Assembly (NCBI RefSeq): GCF_023913775.1
Contig: NZ_JAMXAX010000032.1
Location: 1 to 44,737 of the forward strand
From: Acidovorax facilis
GTDB taxonomy: Bacteria > Pseudomonadota > Gammaproteobacteria > Burkholderiales > Burkholderiaceae_C
DNA length: 44,737 bases
Direction of reading: 5' to 3'
The notes under the pieces were generated by a model, which did not search any database, was not told where the DNA came from, and saw nothing but the letters and a program-made list of their open reading frames with translations. A program made the position numbers and the translations under genes. This document shows, one piece after another, positions 7,553 through 16,256 of this stretch; position 1 is the stretch's first letter, and every line of letters starts with the position of its first letter.

Positions 7553-10500
7553 TCACCAGGTATCGATGCAACGTGGACCCAGCGGCGCCACCTGCGCCGA
7601 TGCCAACCCGCGCGCCAGCCAGGCCCGCGTGTCCGCCGGGTCGATCACCGCGTCGATCTCCAGCGTGGCCGCCATGTGCATCGCCTCACCGTTGGCGTAG
7701 GACTTGGCCAGCAGCTTGGCGAACAGCGCATCGCGTTCGGCGCCTTCGGGCAGGGCCTCCAGCTCTTTGCGAAAGCCCAGGCGCACGGCGCCTTCGAGGC
7801 CCATGGCGCCGAACTCGCCCGTGGGCCAGGCGACAGTGAACACGGGCGCATGAAAACCCCCGGCCGTCATGCCCATGGCGCCCAGGCCGTAACCCTTGCG
7901 CAGCACCACGCTGAAGGTGGGCACGCGCAGGCTGGCGGCGGTGACGAACAGGCGGCTTACATGGCGCACCTGGGCCGTGGCTTCGACCTCGGGGCCGACC
8001 ATGAAGCCGGGCGTGTCCACCAGGCTCACGATGGGCAGACAGTGCGCGTTACACAGCTGCATGAAGCGCGCGCCCTTGTCGGCCGCATCGGCGTCGATGG
8101 CGCCGCCCAGGTGTTGCGGGTTGTTGGCCAGGAGGCCCACCGGGCGGCCTTCGATGCGCGCCAGCGCCGTGTGGATGCCGGTGCCAAAGCCGGTGCGCAG
8201 CGGCAGCAGGCTGCCCTCGTCCACCAGGCCAGCCATCGCGGTGCGGGTGTCGTACACGCGCAGGCGGTTCTCGGGCACCACGGCGCGCAGCAGGCGCTGG
8301 TCGGGTGCAGACCACTGCGATGTACGGCCCTGGAAGAACGACAGATAGTGGCGCGCGGCCTGCACCGCTCCAGCCTCGTCATCGACCAGCACGTCGATCA
8401 CGCCGTTGGCATGCTGCACGCGGCTCGGGCCGATCTGCTCGGGCTTGAAGATGCCCAGCCCACCACCTTCGATCATGGCCGGGCCGCCCATGCCGATGTT
8501 GCTGGCGCGCGTGGCAATGATCACGTCGCTGCAGCCCAGCAGCGCCGCGTTGCCCGCAAAGCAGCGCCCGGCGGCGATGCCGATGACTGGCACCTGGCCC
8601 GACAGCGCCGCGTAGCTCGCAAACGTGTGCACATGCAGCCCCGCCACCACGGGCATGTCGGTGTCGCCCGGGCGCCCGCCGCCGCCCTCGGCGAACAGCA
8701 CCACCGGCAGCTTCTGCGCCAGCGCGATGCCGAGCATACGGTCGGTCTTGGCGTGGTTGCGTGCGCCCTGGGTGCCTGCGAGCACGGTGGCGTCGTACGA
8801 CATGACCACGGCGCGGGACTTCTCGTCGCCAAACAGTGCGCCATTGATGCCGCCGATGCCTGTGACCATGCCGTCGGCGGGCGTGTTGGCGATGAGGTCC
8901 TCCTTGCTGCGGCGGCGCGTTTGCGCGGCGATGGCGAGGGCCCCATATTCGATGAAGCTGCCGTCGTCGCACAGGTCGGCAATGTTCTCGCGCGCGGAGC
9001 GGCCGCCTTGGGCGTGGCGCTTGGTCATGGCGTCGGGGCGCGCGGCGTCGAGCGTGAAGGCGTGGCGGTCGATCACGCGCTGCAGGTCGGCGCGGATGTG
9101 GTCGGGGTCGTGCGCAGCGCTGCCCTGCACTTCGACATCGGCCGCATCATCCACCGCGTCCAGCACCAGCAGCGGCTGCCCCTGCGCGACGTAGCCACCG
9201 GCCACGGCCAGCAGCGCGCCGACGCGGCCCGCGTGTGGGGCCAGCAGCACATGCTCCATCTTCATGGCTTCAAGCACGGCCAGCTCGGCGCCGGCGGCGA
9301 CCACGTCGCCCTCGGCCACGCTCAGCTGCACCAGGCGGGCGGGCATGGGGGCCAGCACGGCACCTTCGGGTGCAGGCATTGAGAAATTTGAGTCTTTTTG
9401 GCCGCTAGCGCTTGATGGATAAGCGCTAGCAGCTATGTTTTTTTTTGCATCTAGCAATTCAGGCAACACGGATTCCAGCCAGCGTGTGTGCACCTGCTGG
9501 CTCTCCATCTCAGGCCGTGTTGCCAGCGCCTGCAGCAGCGCGAGGTTGGTGGCCACGCCCTCGATGCGGCACTCGGCCAGCGCGCGCTGCGAGCGGCGCA
9601 GCGCATCGGCAAAACGCGGGCTGCGCGTGTGCACGATGAGCTTGGCCAGCAGCGTGTCGTAGTGCGGCGATGGCGTGGCGCCCGCTGCGCCGTGCGTGTC
9701 CACGCGCACGCCGGGGCCTGCGGGCAGGTCAAAGCGGCTGAGCGTGCCGCTGCCGGGGGTGGCGTTGCCCTGCGCGTCCAGCGTTTCGGCGTTGATGCGC
9801 CACTGCACGGCAAAGCCCAACACGGCGGGCGGTACTGCAGGGTCGAGGCCGATGTCCTGCAGTGTGCGGCCTGCGGCCAGCGCGATCTGCGCCTGCACCA
9901 AGTCCACGCCGGTCACTTCTTCGGTGATGGTGTGCTCCACCTGCAGGCGTGGGTTGCATTCGATGAACACAAACGACAGGTCGTTCGAGGCCAGATCCAC
10001 CAGAAACTCGAACGTGCCCAGGCCTTCATAGGCCACGGCGCGCGCCATCGACAAGGCGGCGGTGGTGATGCGCTCACGCAGCGCTGCGGGCAACGAAGGG
10101 CTTGGCGCGATCTCCACCACCTTCTGAAAGCGCCGCTGCAGCGTGCACTCGCGCTCGCCCAGCGCGATCACCTCGCGCCCATCGCCCAGCACCTGCACCT
10201 CGATGTGGCGGGCGTTGCCCATCAGGCGCTCCACGTACACGCCGTCCACACCAAAGGCGGCCTGCGCCTCGCTGCGGCAGCGCGCGTAGGCAGCGGGCAA
10301 GTCATCGGCCGACGCCACCGCGCGCATGCCACGCCCACCGCCGCCGCCGATGGCCTTGATGACGATGCCGACATGGGCGTGCTGCGCGAAGAAGGCCTGC
10401 GCCTCCTGCAGCGTCACCGCCGCCTGCGTGCCGGGCATGAGCGGCACACCCTGCTGCTGCGCCAGCGCACGGGCCTGCGCCTTGTCGCCGAACAGCGCGA

Positions 10501-10837
10501 GCTGCGCAGGCGTGGGGCCGATGAAGCGCAACCCGGCGTCGGCGCACGCGCGGGCGAAGTCGGCGCGCTCGCTCAAGAAGCCGTAGCCCGGGTGCACGGC
10601 ATCGCAGCCCTGCGCCTGGGCAATGGCAATGAGGCGCGCACCGTCCAGGTACGCCGCAGGGCCGGTCGCGCCCAGCGCCACGGCCGCACTGGCTGCGCGT
10701 ACATGGGGGCTGGCGGCGTCATCGTCGGCATACACGGCCACACTGGCAATGCCCAGGTCGTGCAGGGCGCGCACGGTGCGCAGTGCGATTTCGCCCCGAT
10801 TGGCGATCAGGACTTTGGCAAAGAGGGGCAGGGTCAT
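7553..10837 (-). CDS. Single-chain biotin-dependent acyl-CoA carboxylase (BC-BCCP-CT fusion)
   Basis: A 1094-residue multidomain enzyme that carboxylates an acyl-CoA with bicarbonate and ATP. Residues 1-110 are the biotin carboxylase N domain (KVLIANRGEIALRTVRAL). About 115-445 are the ATP-grasp and C-terminal lid (VKAIGGGGGRGMRAV; FIECNPRLQVEHTITE). The biotinyl domain follows, with EAMKMEH at about residue 526, the lysine being the biotin site. About 600-1094 is the carboxyltransferase (GEFGAMGLEGAVRLGF near the end). Fused chains like this include long-chain and other acyl-CoA carboxylases; the substrate is not evident. The linker between the lid and the biotinyl domain contains a dispersed repeat read in frame. 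The acyl-CoA ligase lies upstream on the same strand and could supply the CoA ester. Confidence 0.9.
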   Translation of the reverse strand: MTLPLFAKVLIANRGEIALRTVRALHDLGIASVAVYADDDAASPHVRAASAAVALGATGPAAYLDGARLIAIAQAQGCDAVHPGYGFLSERADFARACADAGLRFIGPTPAQLALFGDKAQARALAQQQGVPLMPGTQAAVTLQEAQAFFAQHAHVGIVIKAIGGGGGRGMRAVASADDLPAAYARCRSEAQAAFGVDGVYVERLMGNARHIEVQVLGDGREVIALGERECTLQRRFQKVVEIAPSPSLPAALRERITTAALSMARAVAYEGLGTFEFLVDLASNDLSFVFIECNPRLQVEHTITEEVTGVDLVQAQIALAAGRTLQDIGLDPAVPPAVLGFAVQWRINAETLDAQGNATPGSGTLSRFDLPAGPGVRVDTHGAAGATPSPHYDTLLAKLIVHTRSPRFADALRRSQRALAECRIEGVATNLALLQALATRPEMESQQVHTRWLESVLPELLDAKKNIAASAYPSSASGQKDSNFSMPAPEGAVLAPMPARLVQLSVAEGDVVAAGAELAVLEAMKMEHVLLAPHAGRVGALLAVAGGYVAQGQPLLVLDAVDDAADVEVQGSAAHDPDHIRADLQRVIDRHAFTLDAARPDAMTKRHAQGGRSARENIADLCDDGSFIEYGALAIAAQTRRRSKEDLIANTPADGMVTGIGGINGALFGDEKSRAVVMSYDATVLAGTQGARNHAKTDRMLGIALAQKLPVVLFAEGGGGRPGDTDMPVVAGLHVHTFASYAALSGQVPVIGIAAGRCFAGNAALLGCSDVIIATRASNIGMGGPAMIEGGGLGIFKPEQIGPSRVQHANGVIDVLVDDEAGAVQAARHYLSFFQGRTSQWSAPDQRLLRAVVPENRLRVYDTRTAMAGLVDEGSLLPLRTGFGTGIHTALARIEGRPVGLLANNPQHLGGAIDADAADKGARFMQLCNAHCLPIVSLVDTPGFMVGPEVEATAQVRHVSRLFVTAASLRVPTFSVVLRKGYGLGAMGMTAGGFHAPVFTVAWPTGEFGAMGLEGAVRLGFRKELEALPEGAERDALFAKLLAKSYANGEAMHMAATLEIDAVIDPADTRAWLARGLASAQVAPLGPRCIDTW
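9384..9446. repeat. AGCGCTT hairpin repeat, copy inside the carboxylase gene
   Basis: TTTTTGGCCGC, then TAGCGCTT-N7-AAGCGCTA, then GCAGCTATG and a T-tract. It is the same layout as copies at 10849-10902 and 24005-24066, which lie between genes, but here it is translated in frame as part of the BC-to-biotinyl linker (residues about 464-484: AKKNIAASAYPSSASGQK). Confidence 0.85.
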
Positions 10838-10848
10838 GGTTTTGCTTC

Positions 10849-10902
10849 TGTTTTTATAGCATTTAGCGCTTTACTGATAAGCGCTGGCGGCTATTTTTTT
10901 TC
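10849..10902. repeat. AGCGCTT hairpin repeat, intergenic copy
   Basis: TTTTTATAGCATTTAGCGCTT, a 7-nt loop, AAGCGCT, GGCGGCTAT and a T8 tract, just upstream of the carboxylase start on the leader side. It would form a hairpin followed by a U-tract on the plus strand. On the carboxylase strand it would lie in the 5' leader. Confidence 0.8.
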
Positions 10903-10914
10903 TAATTGATGGAC

Positions 10915-11068
10915 TCACAGAACTGCGCTTGCCTCGCAGCGCTTGCAACTGGCGGGGCCCACACCAGGGCTCCCGCGCAAGGGCCGCCCCGCCGCGCTGG
11001 GAGCGTTCCCCTCCCTAGCGCGAAGCGCGTAGAGAGAGGGGGAAGGCGCCGCAGGCGACTCAGGGGGT
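10915..11068. repeat. CCCCCTGAGTCGC-type intergenic repeat, reverse copy
   Basis: Read on the minus strand this begins CCCCCTGAGTCGCCTGCGGC and continues through CCTTCCCCCTCTC and GGGGCGGCCCTTGCG. It shares its opening and layout with the plus-strand copies at 19946-20062 and 21029-21120. It lies between the acyl-CoA ligase and the carboxylase, together with the hairpin repeat, and accounts for most of that 234-bp gap. Confidence 0.75.
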
Positions 11069-11071
11069 GTT

Positions 11072-12679
11072 TCATGCATCCCGAAGCAGGCGGCGCAGCA
11101 CTTTGCCAGCGCCGGTGGCGGGCAGTGCGTCGATGAAACGCACCTCGCGCGGGGCTTTGTAGGGCGCCATGTTGTCGCGGCACCAGGCCACCAGGCCGGC
11201 GGCGTCCACCTCCTGGCCGGACTTCTTGACGATGAAGGCGCGCACCACCTCGCCCTTTTCCGCATCGGGCACGCCAATCACGGCGGCCTGGGCCACGGCG
11301 GGGTGCTTGATGAGCAGGGTCTCGACCTCTTCGGGGAACACGCTGTAGCCCGAAACCTTGATCATTTCCTTGAACCGGCCGATGAAGGTGACATAGCCAT
11401 CCGCATCAATTTTTCCCATGTCGCCGGTGTAGACCCAGCCGTCCCGCAGGGTCTTGGCCGTGGCCTCGGGCTTGTTCCAGTAGCCCTTGAAGTTGCCGGG
11501 GCCGTGGATGGTGATCTCGCCCACCTCGCCCGTGGGCAGCGGCGCGCCGGTGTCGGGGTCGACGATGCTCAGGGTGTTGCCCGGCACGGGCTTGCCCTGG
11601 GTGCCCCAGCGGATCGCGTCCACCGGCATGGCGGTGTCCACCGTGTGGGTTTCCGACAGGCCATAGGCCGCCTCGTGGGAGATGCAGTTCGGCGCGAACT
11701 GCTGCCACTGCAGGGCCAGCGCCTCGGTGAAGGTGATGCCGAAGCTGGTGACTGGGTTGCGGCGCAGCGCGCTCCAGTCCATCTCGCGTGCGCCGGGCAC
11801 CTGCATGAGCGCGCCGTTCATGGGCGCGATGCTGTACCACCAGGTCACGCCGTGACGCTCCAGCGCCTGGGCCACGCCCAGCGGATCAAAGCGGTACAGC
11901 AGCACGGCCGTGGCGCCGGTGTACACGGGCAGGTTCACGCCCATCACCATACCGGCGATGTGGTACAGCGGGGCCACGGCCAGCAGCGTTTCGTGCGGCG
12001 TCATGCCATTGCAGTCGGCCGACGCGGCGGTCTTGAACGTGGCGTTGCCGTAGCTCAGCATCGCGCCCTTCGGCAACCCGGTGGTGCCCGAGGTATAGGT
12101 CATGAGCGAGATGTCATCCATCGACAGCGCCACGGGCGCAGGCCGCGCACCGGTGCGGGTGGCGGCCAGGAAGTCTTCGCAGCCCGCAGGCACCGGCGCC
12201 ATGGCGGCGCGCATGGCCAGGAGCTCGGCGGGTACGTCGATGCTGGGCTCGCCCTCGGGCAGCAGTTCGGCATAGCGCACCACAAACACCTGCTGCAGCG
12301 CGGTCTTGGCGCGCACCTTGTCCACCACGGGCAGCAGCACATCGGCCGCGACGATCACGCGCGCCTGCAGGTCGGTGAGCTGGTACTCCAGCTCATGCTC
12401 CTTGTTCAGCGGCCCGCAAGGGCAGACGATGGCGCCGATCTTCTGGATGCCGTAGTGCGCCATCACGTACTGCGGGCAGTTGTTCATGAACAGTGCCACG
12501 GGCTCGCCCTTGGCCACACCCAGCGCCTGCAGGCGCGCGGCGAAGGCATCACTGGCCGCATCAAGCTGCGCCCACGTGAGGGGCTGGCCGTACCAGAGGT
12601 AGGCGATGCGGTCGGGCGTTTCGCGCGCGTGGCGGCGCAGGTGTTCGTGCAGCGGCAGCTGCGGTGCGGCAGAAGGCAT
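11072..12679 (-). CDS. AMP-forming acyl-CoA ligase
   Basis: A 535-residue member of the ANL adenylate-forming family, which activates a carboxylic acid with ATP and transfers it to CoA. Visible motifs are the phosphate loop YTSGTTGLPKGAML (about residue 180), the adenine-binding YGLSETH, the hinge region GYWNKPEATAKTLRDGWVYTGD and GRFKEMIKVSGYSVFPEEVE, and the C-terminal catalytic lysine in GAGKVLRR. The acid substrate is unknown. The ATG at 12679 has GGAGA at good spacing; longer in-frame starts read into the promoter region. It is divergent from a TetR gene across a 155-bp gap that holds two matching palindromes, so repression by that TetR protein is likely. The biotin carboxylase follows on the same strand after a repeat-filled gap. 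Confidence 0.9.
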   Translation of the reverse strand: MPSAAPQLPLHEHLRRHARETPDRIAYLWYGQPLTWAQLDAASDAFAARLQALGVAKGEPVALFMNNCPQYVMAHYGIQKIGAIVCPCGPLNKEHELEYQLTDLQARVIVAADVLLPVVDKVRAKTALQQVFVVRYAELLPEGEPSIDVPAELLAMRAAMAPVPAGCEDFLAATRTGARPAPVALSMDDISLMTYTSGTTGLPKGAMLSYGNATFKTAASADCNGMTPHETLLAVAPLYHIAGMVMGVNLPVYTGATAVLLYRFDPLGVAQALERHGVTWWYSIAPMNGALMQVPGAREMDWSALRRNPVTSFGITFTEALALQWQQFAPNCISHEAAYGLSETHTVDTAMPVDAIRWGTQGKPVPGNTLSIVDPDTGAPLPTGEVGEITIHGPGNFKGYWNKPEATAKTLRDGWVYTGDMGKIDADGYVTFIGRFKEMIKVSGYSVFPEEVETLLIKHPAVAQAAVIGVPDAEKGEVVRAFIVKKSGQEVDAAGLVAWCRDNMAPYKAPREVRFIDALPATGAGKVLRRLLRDA

Positions 12680-12773
12680 GGGGTTGTCTCCGAGGTGTCT
12701 GGAATCGCTGGTTCTTGGCGGCCACTCAGGGTTTTCTCTGAGCGCCCTCACCCGCCAGCGTCTTGCCAATATA

Positions 12774-12806
12774 TACCGCGCGGTAGAACAATGCTACCCA
12801 TGGGTA
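12774..12806. promoter_or_regulatory. Twin palindromic operator between the ligase and tetR
   Basis: Two perfect 12-bp palindromes, TACCGCGCGGTA (12774-12785) and TACCCATGGGTA (12795-12806), share TACC/GGTA half-sites. Their centres are 21 bp apart, two helical turns. The pair lies in the divergent promoter region 29 bp before the tetR start, a natural binding site for that TetR regulator. Confidence 0.75.
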
Positions 12807-12834
12807 TAAATCGAACGTCGCGCAAAGGACACCA

Positions 12835-13485
12835 ATGAACCAGCAGCCCCCCGTGCAGGCCAGCGGCCGCCAGAAGGCCGCCACGGCCGGGTCGGATGAG
12901 AAGCGCGAGCGCATCCTGCGTGCGGCCGAGGCGCTGTTCGATGCGCAGGGCTACGCCAACACCACCATCGAGCAGATCGTGCAGCAGCTGGGCGTGACCA
13001 AGCCCTTTGTGTATTACTACTTTCGCAACAAGCAGGAGATCTTCGAGACGCTGTCGTGGGCGCCTGCCGTGGCGTGTTTCACTGCGATGGACTTTGGGGC
13101 GGACGATGACCGGCCTGCCCATGTGAAGGTGACCGAAGGCATCGAGCGGCTGATCCGCGCGACGCTGGCGCACCACCCGTCGGCGTTCTTCCCGTACCGC
13201 GAGCCGCAGGTCTACCGGCCCGAGTACCTGGCGGCGCAGAAGGATTTGGCGAACCACTTCTACGACCGGCTGTGCGCGCTGCTCGAACAGGGCCGCGACG
13301 ACGGCATGTTCGAGTTCAACGACACCAAGATCACCGCCCTGGCCGCCTGCAGCCTGCCCGGCTTTCTCTACAACTGGTACCGCCCTGACGGCCGCCTATC
13401 GCAAGACGAGGTGGCGCAGGAGCTGGCGCAGCTGGCCTGGCGCGTGCTCGGGCTGCGGCGCACCCGCAAGCGCAACCCAGCCTGA
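12835..13485 (+). CDS. TetR family transcriptional regulator
   Basis: A 216-residue repressor. The N-terminal DNA-binding domain runs over about residues 22-68 (RERILRAAEALFDAQGYANT, then the recognition helix VTKPFVYYYFRNKQEIFETL). The C-terminal helical domain is a ligand and dimerisation domain with no recognisable pocket signature. It probably represses itself and the divergent acyl-CoA ligase by binding the twin palindromes 29 bp upstream of its start, with an acyl-CoA or related molecule as the likely inducer given the neighbour. The substrate-binding protein starts 54 bp downstream and may be co-transcribed. The ATG at 12835 is the only start that keeps a normal HTH position. Confidence 0.9.
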   Translation: MNQQPPVQASGRQKAATAGSDEKRERILRAAEALFDAQGYANTTIEQIVQQLGVTKPFVYYYFRNKQEIFETLSWAPAVACFTAMDFGADDDRPAHVKVTEGIERLIRATLAHHPSAFFPYREPQVYRPEYLAAQKDLANHFYDRLCALLEQGRDDGMFEFNDTKITALAACSLPGFLYNWYRPDGRLSQDEVAQELAQLAWRVLGLRRTRKRNPA

Positions 13486-13539
13486 CGCGCACCGCAGCGC
13501 CCCTACATCCAAGCACAACAACCACCGGAGACAAAACCC

Positions 13540-14787
13540 ATGAAAACCGTGTTCCTCACCCCCCTGGCCGCTGCGGCGGCCCTGCTGATCGGCACAGCCG
13601 CCAGCGCGCAGGAGACCTTCAAGGTCGCCTACATCGACCCGCTGTCGGGCCCGTTTGCCAACGTGGGCGAGCTGATGCTCACCCACACGCAGTACGCCAT
13701 CGAGGACATCAACGCCAAGGGCGGCGTGCTCAAGGGCACCAAGCTGCAGCTGCTGCAGTTCGACAGCAAACTCTCGGCGCAAGAGAGCCAAAGCGCGCTG
13801 CAGGCCGCCATTGACCAGGGAGCCAAGGCCATCGTGACGGGCGGCTCGGGCTCCTCTGTGGTCACGGCGCTGGTGCAGGCAGCGGCGCGCCACAACCAGC
13901 GCAACCCGGGCAAGGAGATCCTGGTGCTGAACCACTCCTCCATCGACCCCGAGCTCACGGGCAAGGCCTGCAACTTCTGGCACTTCCAGTTCGAGGCCAA
14001 CACGGCCATGAAGATGAAGGCCATCGCCAACTACATCAAGAAGCAGCCGGACATCAAGAAGGTGTACCTGCTGAACCAGGACTACGCGCACGGCAAGCAG
14101 TGGGCGCACTATGGCCGCGAGATGGTGGGCCTGGCGCGGCCCGACATCCAGTTTGTGGGCGAGGCGCTGCACCCCATCGGCCGCGTGAAGGACTTTGCGC
14201 CCTACCTCGCCAAAGTCAAGAGCACGGACGCCGACTCGGTCATCACCGGCAACTGGGGGCAGGACATGACGCTGCTGCTCAAGGCGGCGGGCGACGCGGG
14301 CTACAACCTGCGCTACTTCAACCACAGCGCGGGCTCCATCCCCGGCACGGTGCTGGCGGTGTCGCAGGCCAAGCAGGGCCAGCTGACCTGGGTGGCCGAA
14401 TGGCACCCCGGCCAGGCCGACACCCCCAAAGTGGATGCGCTGGCCAAGACCTACAAGGCCAAGACGGGCAAGGACTTTCTCGCTCCGCGCATCGAGATGA
14501 CGCCCCGCTTCCTCGCCGCAGCCATCAACAAGGCCCAGTCCACCGACCCGGTGAAGGTGGCTCGCGCGCTGGAAGACCTGACGATTGACTCGGTGGTGGG
14601 CCCTGTGCGCATGCGCGGCGAAGACCACCAGCTGCTGCTGCCCCAGGTGGTCAACACCATCGCACCGGTGGACGGCAAGGCCGTGAAAGTGGGCTGGGAA
14701 GGTACGAACTACGGCTTTCGCACCGATGCGGCCTACACCGGCAATGAAATAGCCCAAGGCACCGAGTGCAAGATGACGCGGCCTTGA
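13540..14787 (+). CDS. Periplasmic ABC-type substrate-binding protein (LivK-like)
   Basis: A 415-residue secreted protein. The signal peptide is MKTVFLTPLAAAAALLIGTAASA with a probable cut after ASA. The mature protein starts QETFKVAYIDPLSGPFANVGE, the standard opening of the branched-chain amino-acid/aromatic substrate-binding family (Peripla_BP_6). The central NQDYAHGKQWAHYGREM and C-terminal RMRGEDHQLLLPQVV segments fit that fold. The ligand cannot be read directly; many such proteins bind aromatic or aliphatic acids rather than leucine. No permease or ATPase genes follow, so it must share a transporter encoded elsewhere. Its position after the TetR gene and near the acyl-CoA ligase suggests that it captures the acid later activated by the ligase, which is an inference. 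Confidence 0.88.
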   Translation: MKTVFLTPLAAAAALLIGTAASAQETFKVAYIDPLSGPFANVGELMLTHTQYAIEDINAKGGVLKGTKLQLLQFDSKLSAQESQSALQAAIDQGAKAIVTGGSGSSVVTALVQAAARHNQRNPGKEILVLNHSSIDPELTGKACNFWHFQFEANTAMKMKAIANYIKKQPDIKKVYLLNQDYAHGKQWAHYGREMVGLARPDIQFVGEALHPIGRVKDFAPYLAKVKSTDADSVITGNWGQDMTLLLKAAGDAGYNLRYFNHSAGSIPGTVLAVSQAKQGQLTWVAEWHPGQADTPKVDALAKTYKAKTGKDFLAPRIEMTPRFLAAAINKAQSTDPVKVARALEDLTIDSVVGPVRMRGEDHQLLLPQVVNTIAPVDGKAVKVGWEGTNYGFRTDAAYTGNEIAQGTECKMTRP

Positions 14788-14895
14788 TGCCACGACGCCG
14801 AAACGCGCCGTAACCCCACAGCGGCAACCGGCACGAGGCGCCGCTACCATGACCGGTCATTGCATTCATTGACCCGACCCACAAGGACCGCGCCC

Positions 14896-15960
14896 ATGCC
14901 CGACTTTCGCAGCGACACCGTCACCCAGCCCACGCCCGCCATGCGGGAAGCCATGTTCAAGGCCCCGCTGGGCGACGATGTGTTTGCCGACGATCCCTCG
15001 GTGAACGCACTGCAGGACCATGCCGCCGAGCAGCTGGGTTTTGAGGCCGCGCTGTTCGCCCCCTCCGGCACGCAGACCAACCTGATCGCGCTTTGGGGCC
15101 ACTGCCAGCGCGGCGACGAGGCTATCGTGGGCCAGAGCTGGCACACCTACCGCTGGGAGGCCGGCGGCATGGCGGTGCTGGGCTCGATCCAGCCGCAGCC
15201 GGTGGAGACGCAACCCGACGGCACGCTGCGCGTGGCCGACATCGCGGCCGCCATCAAGCCCGACGACCCGCACTTTGCCCGCACCCGCCTGGTGGTGCTG
15301 GAGAACACGACCGGAGGCCAGGTGCTGCCACCCGCCTACATCGCCGAGGTGGCGCAGCTGGCGCGCAGCCGGGGGCTGGCGATGCACCTGGACGGCGCAC
15401 GCATGTTCAACGCTGCCACGGCCAATGCCGCGCGCAACGGCACCGATGTGTATGACGAAGCGCGCGCGCTGTGCAGCCACTTTGATTCCGCATCGCTGTG
15501 CCTGAGCAAGGGCCTGGGTGCGCCCGTGGGCTCGCTGGTGTTGGGCACGCGGGACTTCATCCGGCAGGCGCGCCGCACCCGCAAGATTTTGGGCGGTGGC
15601 ATGCGGCAGGCGGGTGTCCTAGCGGCTGCCGGTCATTACGCGCTGCAGCACCATGTGCGGCGCCTGGCGGAAGACCACGCCCGCCTGGACCGTCTGGCCC
15701 AAGGCCTGGCCGAAGCCAACCGCAGCCACCCTGTGCTGCAGGGCAAGCTCACCGTGCTGCCATGGCAGACCAACATCCTGTTCACCGACCTGCATGCGGA
15801 GGTTGCGCCCGCCTTCACCGCCTGGCTGGCGCAGCATGGCGTGCGCGTGACCAGCAGCCTGTATGGCGGCGCCACCCGGCTGCGCTGGGTGACGCACTTG
15901 GATGTGAGCGAGGCGGACGTGACGGCAGCGCTGGATTGCGTGGCGCGCTTCGCTGGCTGA
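14896..15960 (+). CDS. ltaE: Low-specificity L-threonine aldolase
   Basis: A 354-residue PLP enzyme that cleaves L-threonine and allo-threonine to glycine and acetaldehyde. The family opening PDFRSDTVTQPTPAMREAM and GDDVFADDPSVNALQ are present. The PLP lysine lies in SLCLSKGLGAPVGS at about residue 211, and the substrate-side HLDGARMFNAA block is at about 165. Length is slightly above the E. coli enzyme. The ATG at 14896 has AAGGA at 7-nt spacing; an in-frame TTG upstream is a weaker choice. It stands alone, followed by a MITE-like element, with no obvious operon partner. Confidence 0.92.
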   Translation: MPDFRSDTVTQPTPAMREAMFKAPLGDDVFADDPSVNALQDHAAEQLGFEAALFAPSGTQTNLIALWGHCQRGDEAIVGQSWHTYRWEAGGMAVLGSIQPQPVETQPDGTLRVADIAAAIKPDDPHFARTRLVVLENTTGGQVLPPAYIAEVAQLARSRGLAMHLDGARMFNAATANAARNGTDVYDEARALCSHFDSASLCLSKGLGAPVGSLVLGTRDFIRQARRTRKILGGGMRQAGVLAAAGHYALQHHVRRLAEDHARLDRLAQGLAEANRSHPVLQGKLTVLPWQTNILFTDLHAEVAPAFTAWLAQHGVRVTSSLYGGATRLRWVTHLDVSEADVTAALDCVARFAG

Positions 15961-15985
15961 TACGCCCCTGGCGTCAGGCGGCGCA

Positions 15986-16256
15986 AGAACCTGTTCACAG
16001 TCTTTTTGGAGTTGCACAACTACCTTGCCGGGATGGGGTGCAAGGCGCGGTGCGCAGCCAATAGCCCGTGCTATTGGCAAGCGCCGCAACGCCGCAGACC
16101 GCCCGGCAAGGCACTTGCCCGAAGGGTTGGAGTGAAATCGGGTGATTGGACGCCCCGGCTGCTTGCATGGGCACGAGCCCATGCGGCGCATCCGAAGCAT
16201 CCACTCATCCCGATTGCACTCCAATGCAATCTCCAAAAAGACTGTGAACAGGTTCT
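15986..16256. mobile_element. MITE-like element with perfect 26-bp terminal inverted repeats
   Basis: The first 26 bases (15986-16011, beginning AGAACCTGTTCACAG) and the last 26 (16231-16256) are exact reverse complements. The 271-bp element has no coding capacity. Inside are nested hairpins: CCAATAGCCCGTGCTATTGG, GATTGCA-N6-TGCAATC, and a longer imperfect pairing of GGAGTG...ATCGGG with CCCGATT...CACTCC. No target-site duplication is visible. The right end supplies two bases of the yggS stop codon. Confidence 0.8.

Noticed and set aside
7676-9382. 568-codon open frame on the plus strand
   Set aside because: Exactly antisense to the carboxylase, with low-complexity H/R/G-rich composition; a by-product of high GC.
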